Shown here in pieces: positions 1 through 10,653 of a DNA stretch of 37,961 bases. Location of the stretch: positions 515,267 through 553,227 of the forward strand of contig RHPI01001116.1 of the NCBI GenBank assembly GCA_009103225.1. Reading direction: 5' to 3'. The notes below the pieces were generated by a model. That model did no database searches and was not told where the DNA came from. It worked only from the letters and a program-made list of their open reading frames with translations. The stretch comes from Chlorokybus atmophyticus (Eukaryota > Streptophyta > Chlorokybophyceae > Chlorokybales > Chlorokybaceae). How positions within the stretch are numbered: position 1 is the stretch's first letter; each line of letters opens with the position of its first letter. The position numbers and the translations under genes were made by a program.

Positions 1-23
1 CCGACCCACCCACCCCCACTCAC

Positions 24-2051
24 CTCTTCCTTTCCCACCGCACTCCTATCTCCCACCATCCCCTGCACCTTCCTCGCCATCTCCTCCATCTCCCCCCTCA
101 TCTTCTCCACCTCCTCCCCCACCCTCTCCACATAGTTCACCCCACTCTCGCAATACTCCATCACTTGGGCGTGATACACCATCTCCGTCTTCAGTCTGTC
201 AATCACTGCTGAATCAATTAGTCTTGGGTTTAGTTTACGGCGCCACTCCTTTGTGTCCAGGACGGAGGTGAGGGTGGTGAGGTGGGTGTGGGTGAGGTGG
301 AGGAGGTGGGAGAGGTGGGTTTGGAGGTGGGAGGAGAGGGAGGAGAAGGAGGAGCCCACGTCGGGGAGGTCGGAGGAGGAGAGGAGGGTGGGGTTGGCGT
401 TGGTGAGGGTGAGTTTGTTGAAGAGGCGGATGCCGAGGACGACGTTGGCCAGCTCCTGCATAGTAGCGACAGATGTGTATATATGAGCGTGCGTGTGCTG
501 ATGTGTGTGTGTATGTAGAGCGTGCCAGACGAAGTGTGTCGTAATTTACAGGTGTGTGCGTACTCGCGTGCGCAAGTACACCCAGCAGCATTTGTGCAGA
601 CAACCAATCAGCCTGTGCTGACGCATCCGGTTATGCAGCGTACATACACGACATGACAATTGCATGTGTACGCGCGTATGTGATATGGTGGGTCGTGTAC
701 ATGTTGACGCGTGCACGCAGCTGGACAACCAGCTGTGTATGCGCATGCGTGCATACTAGGCTTGTTGTGTGCAAGAGACACACCCACCCACCCACCCACC
801 TTGAGTTGCTCCTCCCTTTCCCCCATAGTCCCCGTAAAGAACCTCCTCATCCCCGCCCTCGGGAACGCGCTCTCCATCGCCGCCATCGCCTCCCCTTCCC
901 ACCTACTATCATCCCCCCCCTCCAGACACGCGTCCATCCCGGCGCGAACGCACACGTACGAGAAGATCTCCGTGTAGACGCGGGAGAGGAGGGACTCGTC
1001 CTCCTTGGAACCGATCGGGGTGCGGGCGCGGAGGATGGAGGAGAGGAGGGAGGAACAGGCGGAGTCGCGGTCGAGGAAACTGTGTGTGTGTGTGTGTGTG
1101 TGTGTGAATGTCACAACATCGCTGTTTTGCAACTGACCTACACTCAGACCCACACCCACACCCACACCCACACCCACACCCGCACATCTACACCCACCAT
1201 CCCACCCACCCACCTCGAGTCCATTGCAGCCGCGTGGTCTGCCGCCACCGCATCGTATCTGAGCTGCAGCTTGATGCACTCCAGCGAGGGGTCTCCCTTC
1301 AACCCGACTTGCTGCCCACACCCCAACACAACAGATGTCACATCCCCACCCCACCCCACCCCACTCCAACTCCCTCCCTACAACCAACAACACATCTCAC
1401 TCACCCGTGCGCAGAGCTCAGCGAGTTTGGCGACCGCAGCATCATTGTTGGAGGTAGTGGTTGAGTCCTCTGTTGTTGTTGTTGTTGTGAGGGTGTCTGT
1501 GTTGAGGAAAGCGAAGGAGGTGGGGTCTGCGTAGGCGGCGGCGCGGGCGAGGAAGGCGGTCAGGGTGTCGAGGTCAGGGGGGTCGTCTGTGATTGAGTGC
1601 GAGAGAGAGTGATGTAAGTATGACTTCCTAGGAGACTGATTGCAGTGAGCTGTCGTGTGGGGCTTGTGCATAGGGCATATGCAGTGACTCTGGTATGAGT
1701 TTGTTTTGGTCGTGTGTACTCGCATACACGCGACACATGGTGTCGTGCATCAACACAAATGCTCGCCCTTACGCAGTTGCCCTCATGCATATACGCGCTG
1801 AAACAGACACAGACACAGACACAGACATACATACAGACACCTGAGCGTGCACAAATTTACACGCGCAAGGGTCGCACGTACACAACATCAACGTGCAGTA
1901 TCAGCTCAAGTTGAAGGCAACCACCAGGTGGTAACAGTTTGGGTTGACTGTGAGGAGACATAGTACTTAACTACTTCGCACCTTGTCTTGCCTCTCCTCT
2001 TTCTCTCCTAATCCTGAACACCTCCGCCACAACCCTCCGTGTGGGATCCAT
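24..2051 (-). CDS. CFAP206: CFAP206 (flagellar radial-spoke/central apparatus-associated protein), 5' part
   Basis: Five exons on the minus strand give the first 354 residues: 2051-1982, 1586-1405, 1311-1214, 1079-800 and 455-24. The window starts inside the next intron (donor GTGAGT at 23), so the 3' half is missing. Intron phases agree at every join. The protein starts MDPTRRVVAEVFRI and contains the family's blocks in order: an ADPTSF segment, GDPSLECIKLQLRYD, a YTEIFSYVCVRAG segment, AFPRAGMRRFF, and VVLGIRLFNK at the start of exon 5, followed by a helical, charged stretch. This matches CFAP206 (FAP206), an axonemal protein needed for docking radial spoke RS2 and the c dynein in motile cilia. 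The introns are filled with CA/TG, CCCACA and ACAGAC microsatellites. The first exon is the least certain; it is supported by phase and by a preceding in-frame TAA. Confidence 0.85.
1081..1106. repeat. (TG)13 microsatellite abutting a splice acceptor
   Basis: Thirteen TG units. On the coding (minus) strand this is (CA)n running directly into the CAG acceptor of CFAP206 exon 4, so the repeat occupies the place of the polypyrimidine tract. Confidence 0.9.
1149..1180. repeat. CCCACA hexanucleotide tandem repeat
   Basis: About five tandem CCCACA units within the third CFAP206 intron, next to the CA repeat. The open frames across it are translations of the repeat, not genes. Confidence 0.85.
1803..1828. 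repeat. ACAGAC tandem repeat
   Basis: About four ACAGAC units in the first CFAP206 intron. Confidence 0.8.
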
Positions 2052-2612
2052 CACGCCTCCCACTAACACTTACACTACAGCCACTCCCACCACCCACAAG
2101 TGCTTCGACCTCGCCAACCGTCCAACCTCAACAAGGTTGGTTCGGGTGGTTCTCTCTCGCAACTCTCACGCACTGTTGTGTCTCTCGCCGATGCCACCAC
2201 CGGCACCGCCGCCGCCGCCAACGCAATGCATAGGCAGCTTCGCCACGCCATCCGAGTCGCAGATATCGCTCAGCCGTCGCTAAGCTGATGGCTCGATATA
2301 TCCACTAGTCACGTGACATCCTCGCCTTCAGCCGTTGGATCACGTCCCTTTGGAGTCAAAGCAACTGTAGCAGCCGTCCGATGGCACCCCTCCGTGACAC
2401 CCTACCAATAGCGGCGGTGTATTTTTGGCCCCGGGTGTGTGTATACCCCACAAGTCGTGTCACGCTCTCACAGCTTGTGGGTCTGTTTGGGGTGAGGAGG
2501 AGGAGTAGTAGAAGGTTCAGGGGAAGGAGGGTAAGGACGAGGAGGGCGAGGGGGAGGGGGAGGGCAAGGAGCCAAGTGCCTGCGGGCACATACCCAGATC
2601 AACTGCCCCACC
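2052..2612. promoter_or_regulatory. Divergent promoter region of CFAP206 and aquaporin
   Basis: These 560 bp lie between two start codons that point away from each other. A perfect 10-bp palindrome, GTCACGTGAC, with a G-box/E-box core (CACGTG), sits at 2308-2317. Several frames stay open between 2100 and 2290, but none shows a recognisable protein. Its role as a shared promoter is inferred from the gene arrangement. Confidence 0.5.
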
Positions 2613-4165
2613 ATGGCGCCCCAGGCGGTGCTCCACCACGCGCCGACGGTGTCCGAGCGCATGAAGGCCGCGGCGATGGCCCCAATGACGGTCATACTCG
2701 CGCCGGCAGTGGGGTTCGTCACGTCGGCTATGAACGCCACAAGAATCAAGGTGAGACAATGACACCAGTGTGTAGTGAAACCCACAGTCACACCAACTTA
2801 CGGATGGCTGTTGCAATCGTATGCGCTGAAGTGGTCTGTGTGTGTACACGTGCACACACACGCCATCCACGCAACAACCTTCATACTGCTCCTGTGATGC
2901 AACGTGTGCACCACACACGTGCACACGTACACATAACGTTTTTGTGTCTGTATCTCCACACACAGTCATTGAACCCACCCATCATGCCTCAACCCTCTGC
3001 ATCATGTACAACCACATGCTCACAACCATCACCAACACCAACAACACCTCTCATCACAGATTGAGAAGGACGCTTACCTATCCTGGGACGCCTGGCGCGC
3101 CGCGGCCGCCGAGTTCATCGCCGCCCTCCTCTTCCTCTTCATCACGATGGGTGCCGTCAACGACACCGTGTTGGGTATCGAGTCCCACATGGACGCCGCT
3201 CGCGTGTTGGTCATCTCCCTCTCTTTCGGTCTCTCCATCACATTACTAGTCTCAGCGACAGCCGCGTTATCAGGTGGACACATCAACCCTGCTGTCACAG
3301 TCAGTATGGTGCTCACGGGTAATATATCGGTGGTGAGGGCGGCGATGTATGTGGGAGCGCAGCTATCGGGAGCTGTTGTGGGTGCGGCGCTGTTCAAAGG
3401 GGCGATGCCGGAGGGAAGGCAGTTTGTGGGAGCGAATGGACTGAATGAAGGGGTGTCGGCGGGATCGGCACTGCTCATGGAGATCATACTGACGTTTGTA
3501 CTGGTGTTTGTCATCTTCGCTACCGCCGTCGACAAGAGGTGAGCTGTAATCATGCGCACGCACACGCACACACGAGTTATCCGCTCATACGCACATGGAT
3601 ATGCACACACGTGTGCAAGCGCATGCGTATGTACACGCACACGCATAACATGCACAATTCCGTTCTGTGACACACTCTAACACTCCACCCCACTCCCAGG
3701 GGTCCTAGCAACGTTGCTCCCCTCGCCATCGGTTTCGCCGTGACCGTCGCCCACTTCGTCGCGATCCCTTTCGCGGGTACTTCCCTCAACCCGGCTCGTT
3801 CTTTCGGCGCATCCGTGGTGGCGTGGCAGTGGGACGACCACTGGATCTTCTGGCTGGGCCCTATTGTCGGGGCCGTTCTGGCATCCATGGTGTACAAGCA
3901 CGTGTTTTACAGAGCGGACGACGTGAAGCCGGCGGAAGTGATGAACGGGGGACAGAACGGGAATGGAGGGGAGCAGCAGGTCGTGATGCAGGATATGCAG
4001 GAGGTCGACCTACGCGGTGAGTTTATTGCATGTGTTGTGTTGAGAAATGTAACACACACGTGGGTGTACACCAAACCTCTGTCTGCTTGATATGAGACGC
4101 ACTTCATGGCTGATTGTGCATCCTCTGCAGAGCATACCAAACACGGCTACAGCCCGATGATGTAA
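2613..4165 (+). CDS. Aquaporin, PIP-like water channel
   Basis: Four exons, 2613-2750, 3060-3538, 3700-4016 and 4131-4165, encode 322 residues; the start lies in a strong context (CCACCATGGCG). The protein is a major intrinsic protein with six membrane segments. Both pore boxes are present: HINPAVT (NPA 122-124) and GTSLNPARSFG (NPA 236-238). The aromatic/arginine filter reads F102, H224, T233, R239, with the same spacing as the Phe-His-Thr-Arg filter of plant PIPs, which indicates a water-selective channel. The N-terminal 46 residues form an extra, fairly hydrophobic segment in exon 1. The C-terminal tail is Gln/Gly/Asn-rich and ends in GYSPMM. Membrane location (plasma or contractile-vacuole membrane) cannot be decided. 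Exon 1 is the least conserved part, so its start is likely but unproven. Confidence 0.9.
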
Positions 4166-4622
4166 AGTGCGAATGTTTGAGGTTGGGAGCTGAACCACAA
4201 AACCACACGCTGCACCTGAGATAAACAGGAAAGCCAATTGTGGTCTGCCGGCCTTTTCCTGCAAGTTCCAACTACACAATATCCCCAAGTTGTGAGATAG
4301 TGTGTGCGCAGTTGGCAAGATTTTGCACAGTAGTAGCCAGACTTCAAACAGATGGCAAGTGTACACATTGCTCTGCCCTACCAGTTACATAGCAAAACGG
4401 GCACATCCCAACATGTCGTTTATCAATTAGCCTTTTCAGGCACAAACACAACCGACCCTGATGTTATCTCCACTGGACTGAACGCTCTCAACATGTACAC
4501 ACTGTGGCTGTGCTGCCTTGTTGCCTGCTGCAATGATGCTTGCATTTATGGTGCGTGTCCACGAGCGAGCCACAATTATCAATACACGAAAGGTGATGAT
4601 AGCGATCTCCTCCTCATTGCGC
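4166..4622. other. Convergent 3' intergenic region
   Basis: Lies between the aquaporin stop and the RecA stop and probably holds both 3' UTRs. A minus-strand TGTAA (plus-strand ttaca near 4384) could be a green-algal polyadenylation signal for RecA. No gene seen. Confidence 0.5.
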
Positions 4623-7429
4623 TCAACTGAAGTCCTCAACCAACTCCTCTTCGATTTCGCTCGTCATACCCAAATTTCCGTTTAGCTGGCCATTCAACGA
4701 CCTTCCCGCCTTCTCACTCAGACACTTAGCGCGCACGGCCTAACACAACCAGCCAGTCAGACTCGGTGACACAACTTCAATGCATACAGCAACATGCATG
4801 CGAGGATTGCACGTACCTCTTCAATCTCTTTCAAAACGTCTGGGCGCTCCTTAAGAAACTTTGCTGCTGTCTCCTTTCCTTGACCCAAGCTGCACGCAAT
4901 GCATAACAACCGTTTATACCTTATGCTTTCAATGCAGATGAGAACAAAATGGTTGGTTGTGTGATGACCGCATTACCTCTGATTTGCATAGTAGTACCAG
5001 GATCCCTTCCTTGTGATGATGTCATAGCCTGGAGCCTCAGCGGCTGAAAGAACAGACTCCTGCCCCATCAACACACATACGCGTCACAACAAACGCCAGC
5101 AACCATACAGGAAGGCGCGAGATTACAACACAGGTTTACTATGCACAAGAGGAACACGTTGATTCTGTTGTAGTCATGCATGCATGCATATGCACAAAAG
5201 TAATACAAGTGAGATGATCCACGTGCACCCCTCTTCAGCCATACGCACCGTCTTGTCAATGCCGAACCCGTAGATTATGGCCAGATCAACTGCCACAATT
5301 GGCCGTGAAACCTGGCAATCAGCAAATCAGCAAATTTGTTGTTCGATTTGAAGGCTGTAAGAGCATGCACCAGCTAATGAGCATGCAACATGTAAGCAGC
5401 ATGAGATCGCTTGCCTTGCTCTTGGTGACCTTAACCTTGACATGATGACCAACTTGATTTTGTTTCTACACGGCACACAAGGGAAAAAATAAGTGATGAG
5501 CAGCAAACCGACAATGCTGAACATGTCATTTGTGTCTGGCAAGCCACATACCCCATCGTCCATGCCCGATCCAGACGTTTTCCTAATGTCAAGGATGACG
5601 CTGGCAAAGTAGTTCAACGCTCTTCCTCCCGGCGTCACATCCGGGCTCCCGTAAAACACGCCAATCTGATGCATGCCCATGGTCAGATACGAAAACTCCA
5701 ATGAGAGGTACATTCAATGTGCAGAACCCAACCTTGGAGCGGTACTGATTGATGAATATTAGCGTCGTGCCAGTAGTGCCCGCCTTTGTTGTAAGCTTGC
5801 GCAAAGCCTGACTCATCATTCGTGCCTGCTGACCCATTGTCGCATCCCCAACCTCCCCCTGCAAATAGACACAATGAATAACAACATGCTTATGAAAGCA
5901 GTATGCAATGAACGCCGTGAGGCACTGGATGCAAGTGTATGCAGTTAGTATTACGATTGCGCCATCTGATTCTGACCTCCAATTCAGCCTTTGGCACTAA
6001 AGCAGCCACAGAGTCCACCACAATCAGATCCACAGCGCCCGATTGGATTACGCTCTCAATGACTGCGAGACAATAAGAAGTTCTGACCAATTGTTGCGAC
6101 CATTATTGAGACCACATCAAGCTGCAGCAGCAGATGCGTACTATTCAGAGCTTGTTCTCCATACTCGGGTGCATGGTAGATCAAGTTGCCTACGTCAACT
6201 CCACAGTTGCTAGCATAATCAGGGTCCAGCGCGTTCTCAGCGTCCACAAGCATGGCCATCCCACCATTAGCCTGCATTGTACATAGTTTATCAAATCAAG
6301 TCCTGCACTACACACGGCATAGAACAAGCATTGGGAAGCACAGCTCACCTGTACTTCTGCAATTGCATGCAGAGCAAGAGTGGTCTTCCCGCTGGACTCC
6401 GGCCCCAAAATCTGACGATGCAATGCACAGAGCTAGTTAAAAGCTGCAATATAACTGCTGCTGATTGCACAAGCGCACACTGTGCGTGTGTGCAATGATT
6501 TGACTGTGCATGACAGAGGGGGTTGAGGTTGGCAATGCTGATCACCACTACAATCTCACCCACCTGGATAATTCGACCCTTGGGGAAGCCGCCGTCGAGT
6601 GCGATGTCAAGGTTCAAAGCACCGGTGGATATTCTTTCGCTGCCAACACAAAACCCCATAAGCCTTGTTACACAACAGCCGTGAGTGTTGTTGCTTGTGT
6701 GCAAAACACCCTGAGAGGACACCCTTACAGCTTGGCGTTGATGAAAGCTGTAGCATCACCCCATCTCATGACAGTGTTCTCTCCATACTGCTTCCCAAGT
6801 CGACCGAGCATGTCGTTTACTAACTTTTTCTGCAGCAATGATGAGTGCCCGTATCAGTGGCAGCAGTACTACGGACCAACGATGACTACACACGACGTTG
6901 ACATGCTCAACGCACAGCAAGCCAATTGCATGTTTTTTCCAATAGCATGTGCACAATTCACATGCAATTGTTGCGATTCACAGTGTTACTGCTTAACAAA
7001 ACTGCTACAATGAACGATTGCAATTGTGTTACTGATTTGCATATATGCAACAGGCATGCAGTGCAAATAAGATTTACATTTTCGTGTGCATGCATTGCAG
7101 ACATGCACAGAAGGAAAGCAGAAGGTGCATCATGCCAAGTCAACCGCTCCTTGATACACGTATTGCATGTTTGAGGTCTGCCAGCATCATATCACGCAAA
7201 ATGCAACCAACGCTCCAAGACTACCCATTACCTTCTTGTCCTCCGCCGGTTCTGCCTCTTGGCTCCCCGTTTGGGCGGTCTTCCTGCTTCTCCTTCCGCC
7301 GCCCGTGACGGCGCATGTCACTGGCGTCCTCGCTGTTCTAATGTGTGCATGCCGCGATAGATTCGATGCGGGAAGTGCCGGTAACCGCGTTCCAAAGGAT
7401 GGGCGAAGCGAAACCCTGCCAAAATGCAT
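4623..7429 (-). CDS. recA: Plastid-targeted RecA recombinase
   Basis: Thirteen exons encode 426 residues: 7429-7232, 6829-6729, 6639-6564, 6411-6349, 6271-6142, 6062-5977, 5858-5733, 5665-5552, 5465-5415, 5311-5249, 5059-4977, 4889-4817, 4739-4623. All phases agree. Exon 1 is a 66-residue Arg/Ser/Ala-rich leader with [11 protein letters not shown], typical of a chloroplast transit peptide. The RecA core follows: [19 protein letters not shown], Walker [10 protein letters not shown] (128-136), [13 protein letters not shown] with the catalytic-type Glu158, Walker B LIVVDS (202-207), the DNA-binding loop region around [19 protein letters not shown], and [16 protein letters not shown]. RecA pairs single-stranded DNA with a homologous duplex; here it would act in plastid DNA repair. 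The intron between exons 9 and 10 uses a GC donor (AAG|GCAAGC). The closest bacterial relatives of plastid RecA are cyanobacterial, but mitochondrial targeting cannot be excluded. Confidence 0.95.
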
Positions 7430-8510
7430 AAGCTGAGATGTGCGTGTTGGACGTATGAGTGCAAGTGTGACAAACGCCGAGCATATGTCAGGTCAGGCGA
7501 TATTGCAAGTGTTCAGACACATACATGCAATGCCATTGAGCACGCCCAGATAGCTGCAACCCAAATACAAACAGTTCAACTCGAGGCGTGAAACAACTGT
7601 AGCTGCATGCCATATTGGCCAACTAGTCAAAACTTCCTGTTCATGCAGACGCGCGGCACAATGTATGTCGTCTGCACAGAGCACTTGCAGAACAACAGCA
7701 ATCAGCAAAGCTGCTTGCAATTGAAGAGTGTATCTATTGATCGACAAATGCATCTGTCCTTGTGCTGGCACTGGCCTTCTTATGCATACCAGTTATACTT
7801 GAAGCGTGGACTCCAGACGCACACAAAGGCCAGACCAATCACAGTGATGGAAGCTCGCATTCCAATAAGTGAACGCTTCTTTGTCAGTCAAGCTAGGGTT
7901 TGACTTTCTTTTCTGCAGGTTGGGCTTAAGTATCTACGTAAGCTGTGTGTAACGTGAATGCCACCAAAAGGCAAGCATCGTCGTTTGCCACAAAACATCA
8001 AGAGATCCATCGGACCCACACAACAGGCCAGCAGAAACCGACAAGTTGACTCACAGCACAGTTCCACACCTGCTGGTGGACGCCGCTCCCGCAGCGACGG
8101 TGGCCGCCGCCGCCGCAGAGCCGACAACCGCCACAGCGGCCGGCATGGCGCACTGACAGGAAGAGGCACGGCTTTGCCCAACCGCTTCCTTCTCGTCCTT
8201 CTCCTCTTCCTTTCCCTGCACCTCCTCCGCCGACTTCCCCAAATACGCCGCCGCCGCCGCCTACACCGCCTACCAGGCTGGCAATCCCGTCCACAACGGC
8301 TACAGTGGCAAGCCTCTGTTGCCAGCAGTGTCTGCCCGTGCGCGGCAAATGCCCTGTCGCGCACAGTGCGCGACGACGCAAAGCGATAAGCTGCCGGCTC
8401 GAATTTTCAGCAAGTGGTGGACCACTGGGCGGTCATGAAATTTCCGCCAGAAAAGTTTTGAGGCCCTCAAATTGAGGGTAGGGTTTAGGGAAGCATTCAA
8501 TCATTGAAGC
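7430..8510. other. Intergenic region upstream of RecA, unassigned
   Basis: Contains the presumed RecA promoter. Two telo-box-like motifs occur, TAGGGTTT at 7894-7901 and TAGGGTTTAGGG at 8479-8490. A GCC-rich core at 8080-8280 keeps several frames open on both strands. A perfect inverted repeat GTCGCGCACAGTGCGCGAC lies at 8356-8374. No protein family is recognisable. Confidence 0.5.
7958..8389 (+). CDS. Hypothetical basic protein (doubtful ORF)
   Basis: An uninterrupted 143-codon frame opens with ATG and MPPKGKHRRLPQ, is very rich in Arg, and has one Leu/Val-rich stretch (FLLVLLLFLSLHLL, about residue 80). Competing frames on both strands across the same GC-rich block are equally open, and no domain is recognisable. 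The only support is length and a telo-box-like motif 57 bases upstream. It may well be chance. Confidence 0.15.
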   Translation: MPPKGKHRRLPQNIKRSIGPTQQASRNRQVDSQHSSTPAGGRRSRSDGGRRRRRADNRHSGRHGALTGRGTALPNRFLLVLLLFLSLHLLRRLPQIRRRRRLHRLPGWQSRPQRLQWQASVASSVCPCAANALSRTVRDDAKR

Positions 8511-10040
8511 GACCAGAAAACGACGACCAGCTAGCCTGTACTGTGTGTAGCATCTCCTGTACTGCACGCTTGCATGACCGAACTTTTTTAACTGGTAGTA
8601 AAGGAAATGCACATTATACTAGTAAAATCATACCACAAATGTGCTCGATGTGCTGTGATAACTTTCGTAATATGCTTTTGTTGCTCTGCTGGTCTCATTA
8701 ATCTGTATGACTACCAATAATGTCAAGTTGACATCTTGCTCTGAGAACTGCACTTAAACGAGCTCAAACAAAGGCATATCACATGGTGCACGGTGCATAC
8801 CATCTACTTTGAATTATTACTCTGCTATTGATGATGTTTTTACGAATTGGTTTGCACGTGTATAGGGAAATACATAGTATAGAGATAATGTACAAACCTT
8901 CCACATTATTAACCAAAGTGATAAATATAAGCACGTGTTACATAATCAATGTGTATTGATAAATCACCCCAGCATCAACAATGGTATATGCAATGTGCAA
9001 TACGTGTCGCAACTATGCATGTTACACTTACGTGACATATACGAGACTTGTCACAATGCAATGCACTGTCAATATCTTATCACCCTATATACAAACATGT
9101 TCATCGTTGTATGCAGTAGTTGTAGGATGCGGCATGCATTAATCATGCATATTGCATATTTAGCAATGTCCATGGATGTAACTTTATAAATATACAAGGA
9201 TGTATGATACATCCACATGTAAACTTATTGTTGGTGTATTAAAAGTTATAATCTGATCATGGCACAATGTATCGTTATCGTCACACTCTTTCAATGTGCA
9301 TGTGACGCATCGCATGCATATAATTGTAGCAGCACACATTATGTCAACAATTGCAATCAACTGACGTTCGTACGATCCACCTCGCGCATGTGCACGTGAA
9401 TCGCAATCAACTTATATGATAAGCTTTATTGACTTATCACATGCACGTGTGTTGATCTGTAGCAGAAATATGTAATATTAATAACATAAACGTACATACG
9501 TATGTATACGTGCATGCATATGCATGTGGATTGCAACCAATTTATATAACATGCATGGTTTTATGAAACTTATATAAAATGAAAGGTTTTATGAAACTTT
9601 CTTAGAACTTGTCATACTATTGTAAGTCATAAACGAACCTGTTAATCATAATCATGTGCGCAGGTGGAGCCCTGAATGCTCAGCGAGTAGTCCACAAAAA
9701 CACGCACAAGCACTTGTTTCAGTTGATGATGACAAAGTGGCAAACCACAGCATCCACAAAAAGATGAGTGCAAGCAATAGAGAGGTGGATGAGTGTGAGG
9801 AGCGGTTTGATTGATAGCAAAACTGACACGGGGCCCATATGTAAGTCATTGCATCATGTATGATACGAATGACTACATCAAGATTTAATGCTTATAACTA
9901 GTGCCTTATATATGCTGGTAAGGCTACTGCGTAATGTCACAAGCAATGACCATAGCATCAAACATTACGACACTTGACATAACGCAATAGCACGCAGTGT
10001 GCAGGCTAGGTATTGGTTGCATTGCACTTTATAATGCATG
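8511..10040. other. AT-rich intergenic block without genes
   Basis: Clearly more AT-rich than the gene regions, with many short palindromic TGCATATGCA/ATGCAT words and a duplicated GGTTTTATGAAACTT near 9557-9600. No long open frame and no recognisable family on either strand. Confidence 0.7.
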
Positions 10041-10229
10041 TCGCACTTAACCCAAGTGCGGGTTATGGAGCTGCAGGCGTAAGACATAAATAGCGATGGC
10101 GGCGGCATCAGCAACGAAGCGCAAGAGAGGCGCAGAGAGGGCCAGGCTGTCGAGGCGTCTATTAATGCGTCCAACCTGAAGCCCGGGTCTCACCTTGCAG
10201 AGGCAAAGGGCTTGCCTTCTCCCTGCGTT

Positions 10230-10621
10230 CTGCATGTTCAAGCATGCTGAACAGCCTGCCCATCGGCTGAGCATCGCCATGGGCCTACCGCTCAGCTCCT
10301 CAGCAACAATAGCCGTTGAGGAGCTGAGCACGTGCACATGCAGCACTAGAAGTGCGGCGTACTGAAAGACCGCACAAGAGCTCACCTCCCTGCCGCCCAG
10401 AGCTGGCTCAACGGCGATATGGCAGTTGCCTCCACCGCCGCTGAAGAGCCAGCCCGCTGAGCTGGCTCTGGCTGCTTCATGGCAGCCAAAGGCCAGCCTT
10501 GTACGGCCTCCCCTCCCTCTCCATAACCTCCAGCAGGGCGACCTCCCCGCCGTTGTCGTTGTTGTTGTTGTTGTTCACAGCGCCCCTAGCGCTAACATTT
10601 GCTGCTCTGAGCGCTGTTTGA
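10230..10621 (+). repeat. Split direct repeat A1 (left end)
   Basis: About 392 bp matching A2 at 16813-17204 nearly throughout, with shared landmarks such as AGCACTAGAAGTGCGGCGT and GAGCGCTGTTTGA. It contains a 12-bp inverted repeat (arms 10291-10302 and 10317-10328, CTCAGCTCCTCA) and an 8-bp one (GAGCCAGC/GCTGGCTC near 10446-10468). Confidence 0.92.
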
Positions 10622-10653
10622 GGAGGGAGGAGGAGGGGGGAAGGAGGGGCGGC

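Noticed and set aside
235-1534. Long open frames on both strands at the left end
   Set aside because: They translate introns and microsatellites (Thr/His, Val/Cys repeats) or are shadows of the CFAP206 exons, which alone show family blocks and splice phase.
4623-7429. RecA and FtsZ as bacterial contamination
   Set aside because: Both are cut by many phase-consistent introns and carry N-terminal transit-like leaders, so they are nuclear genes.
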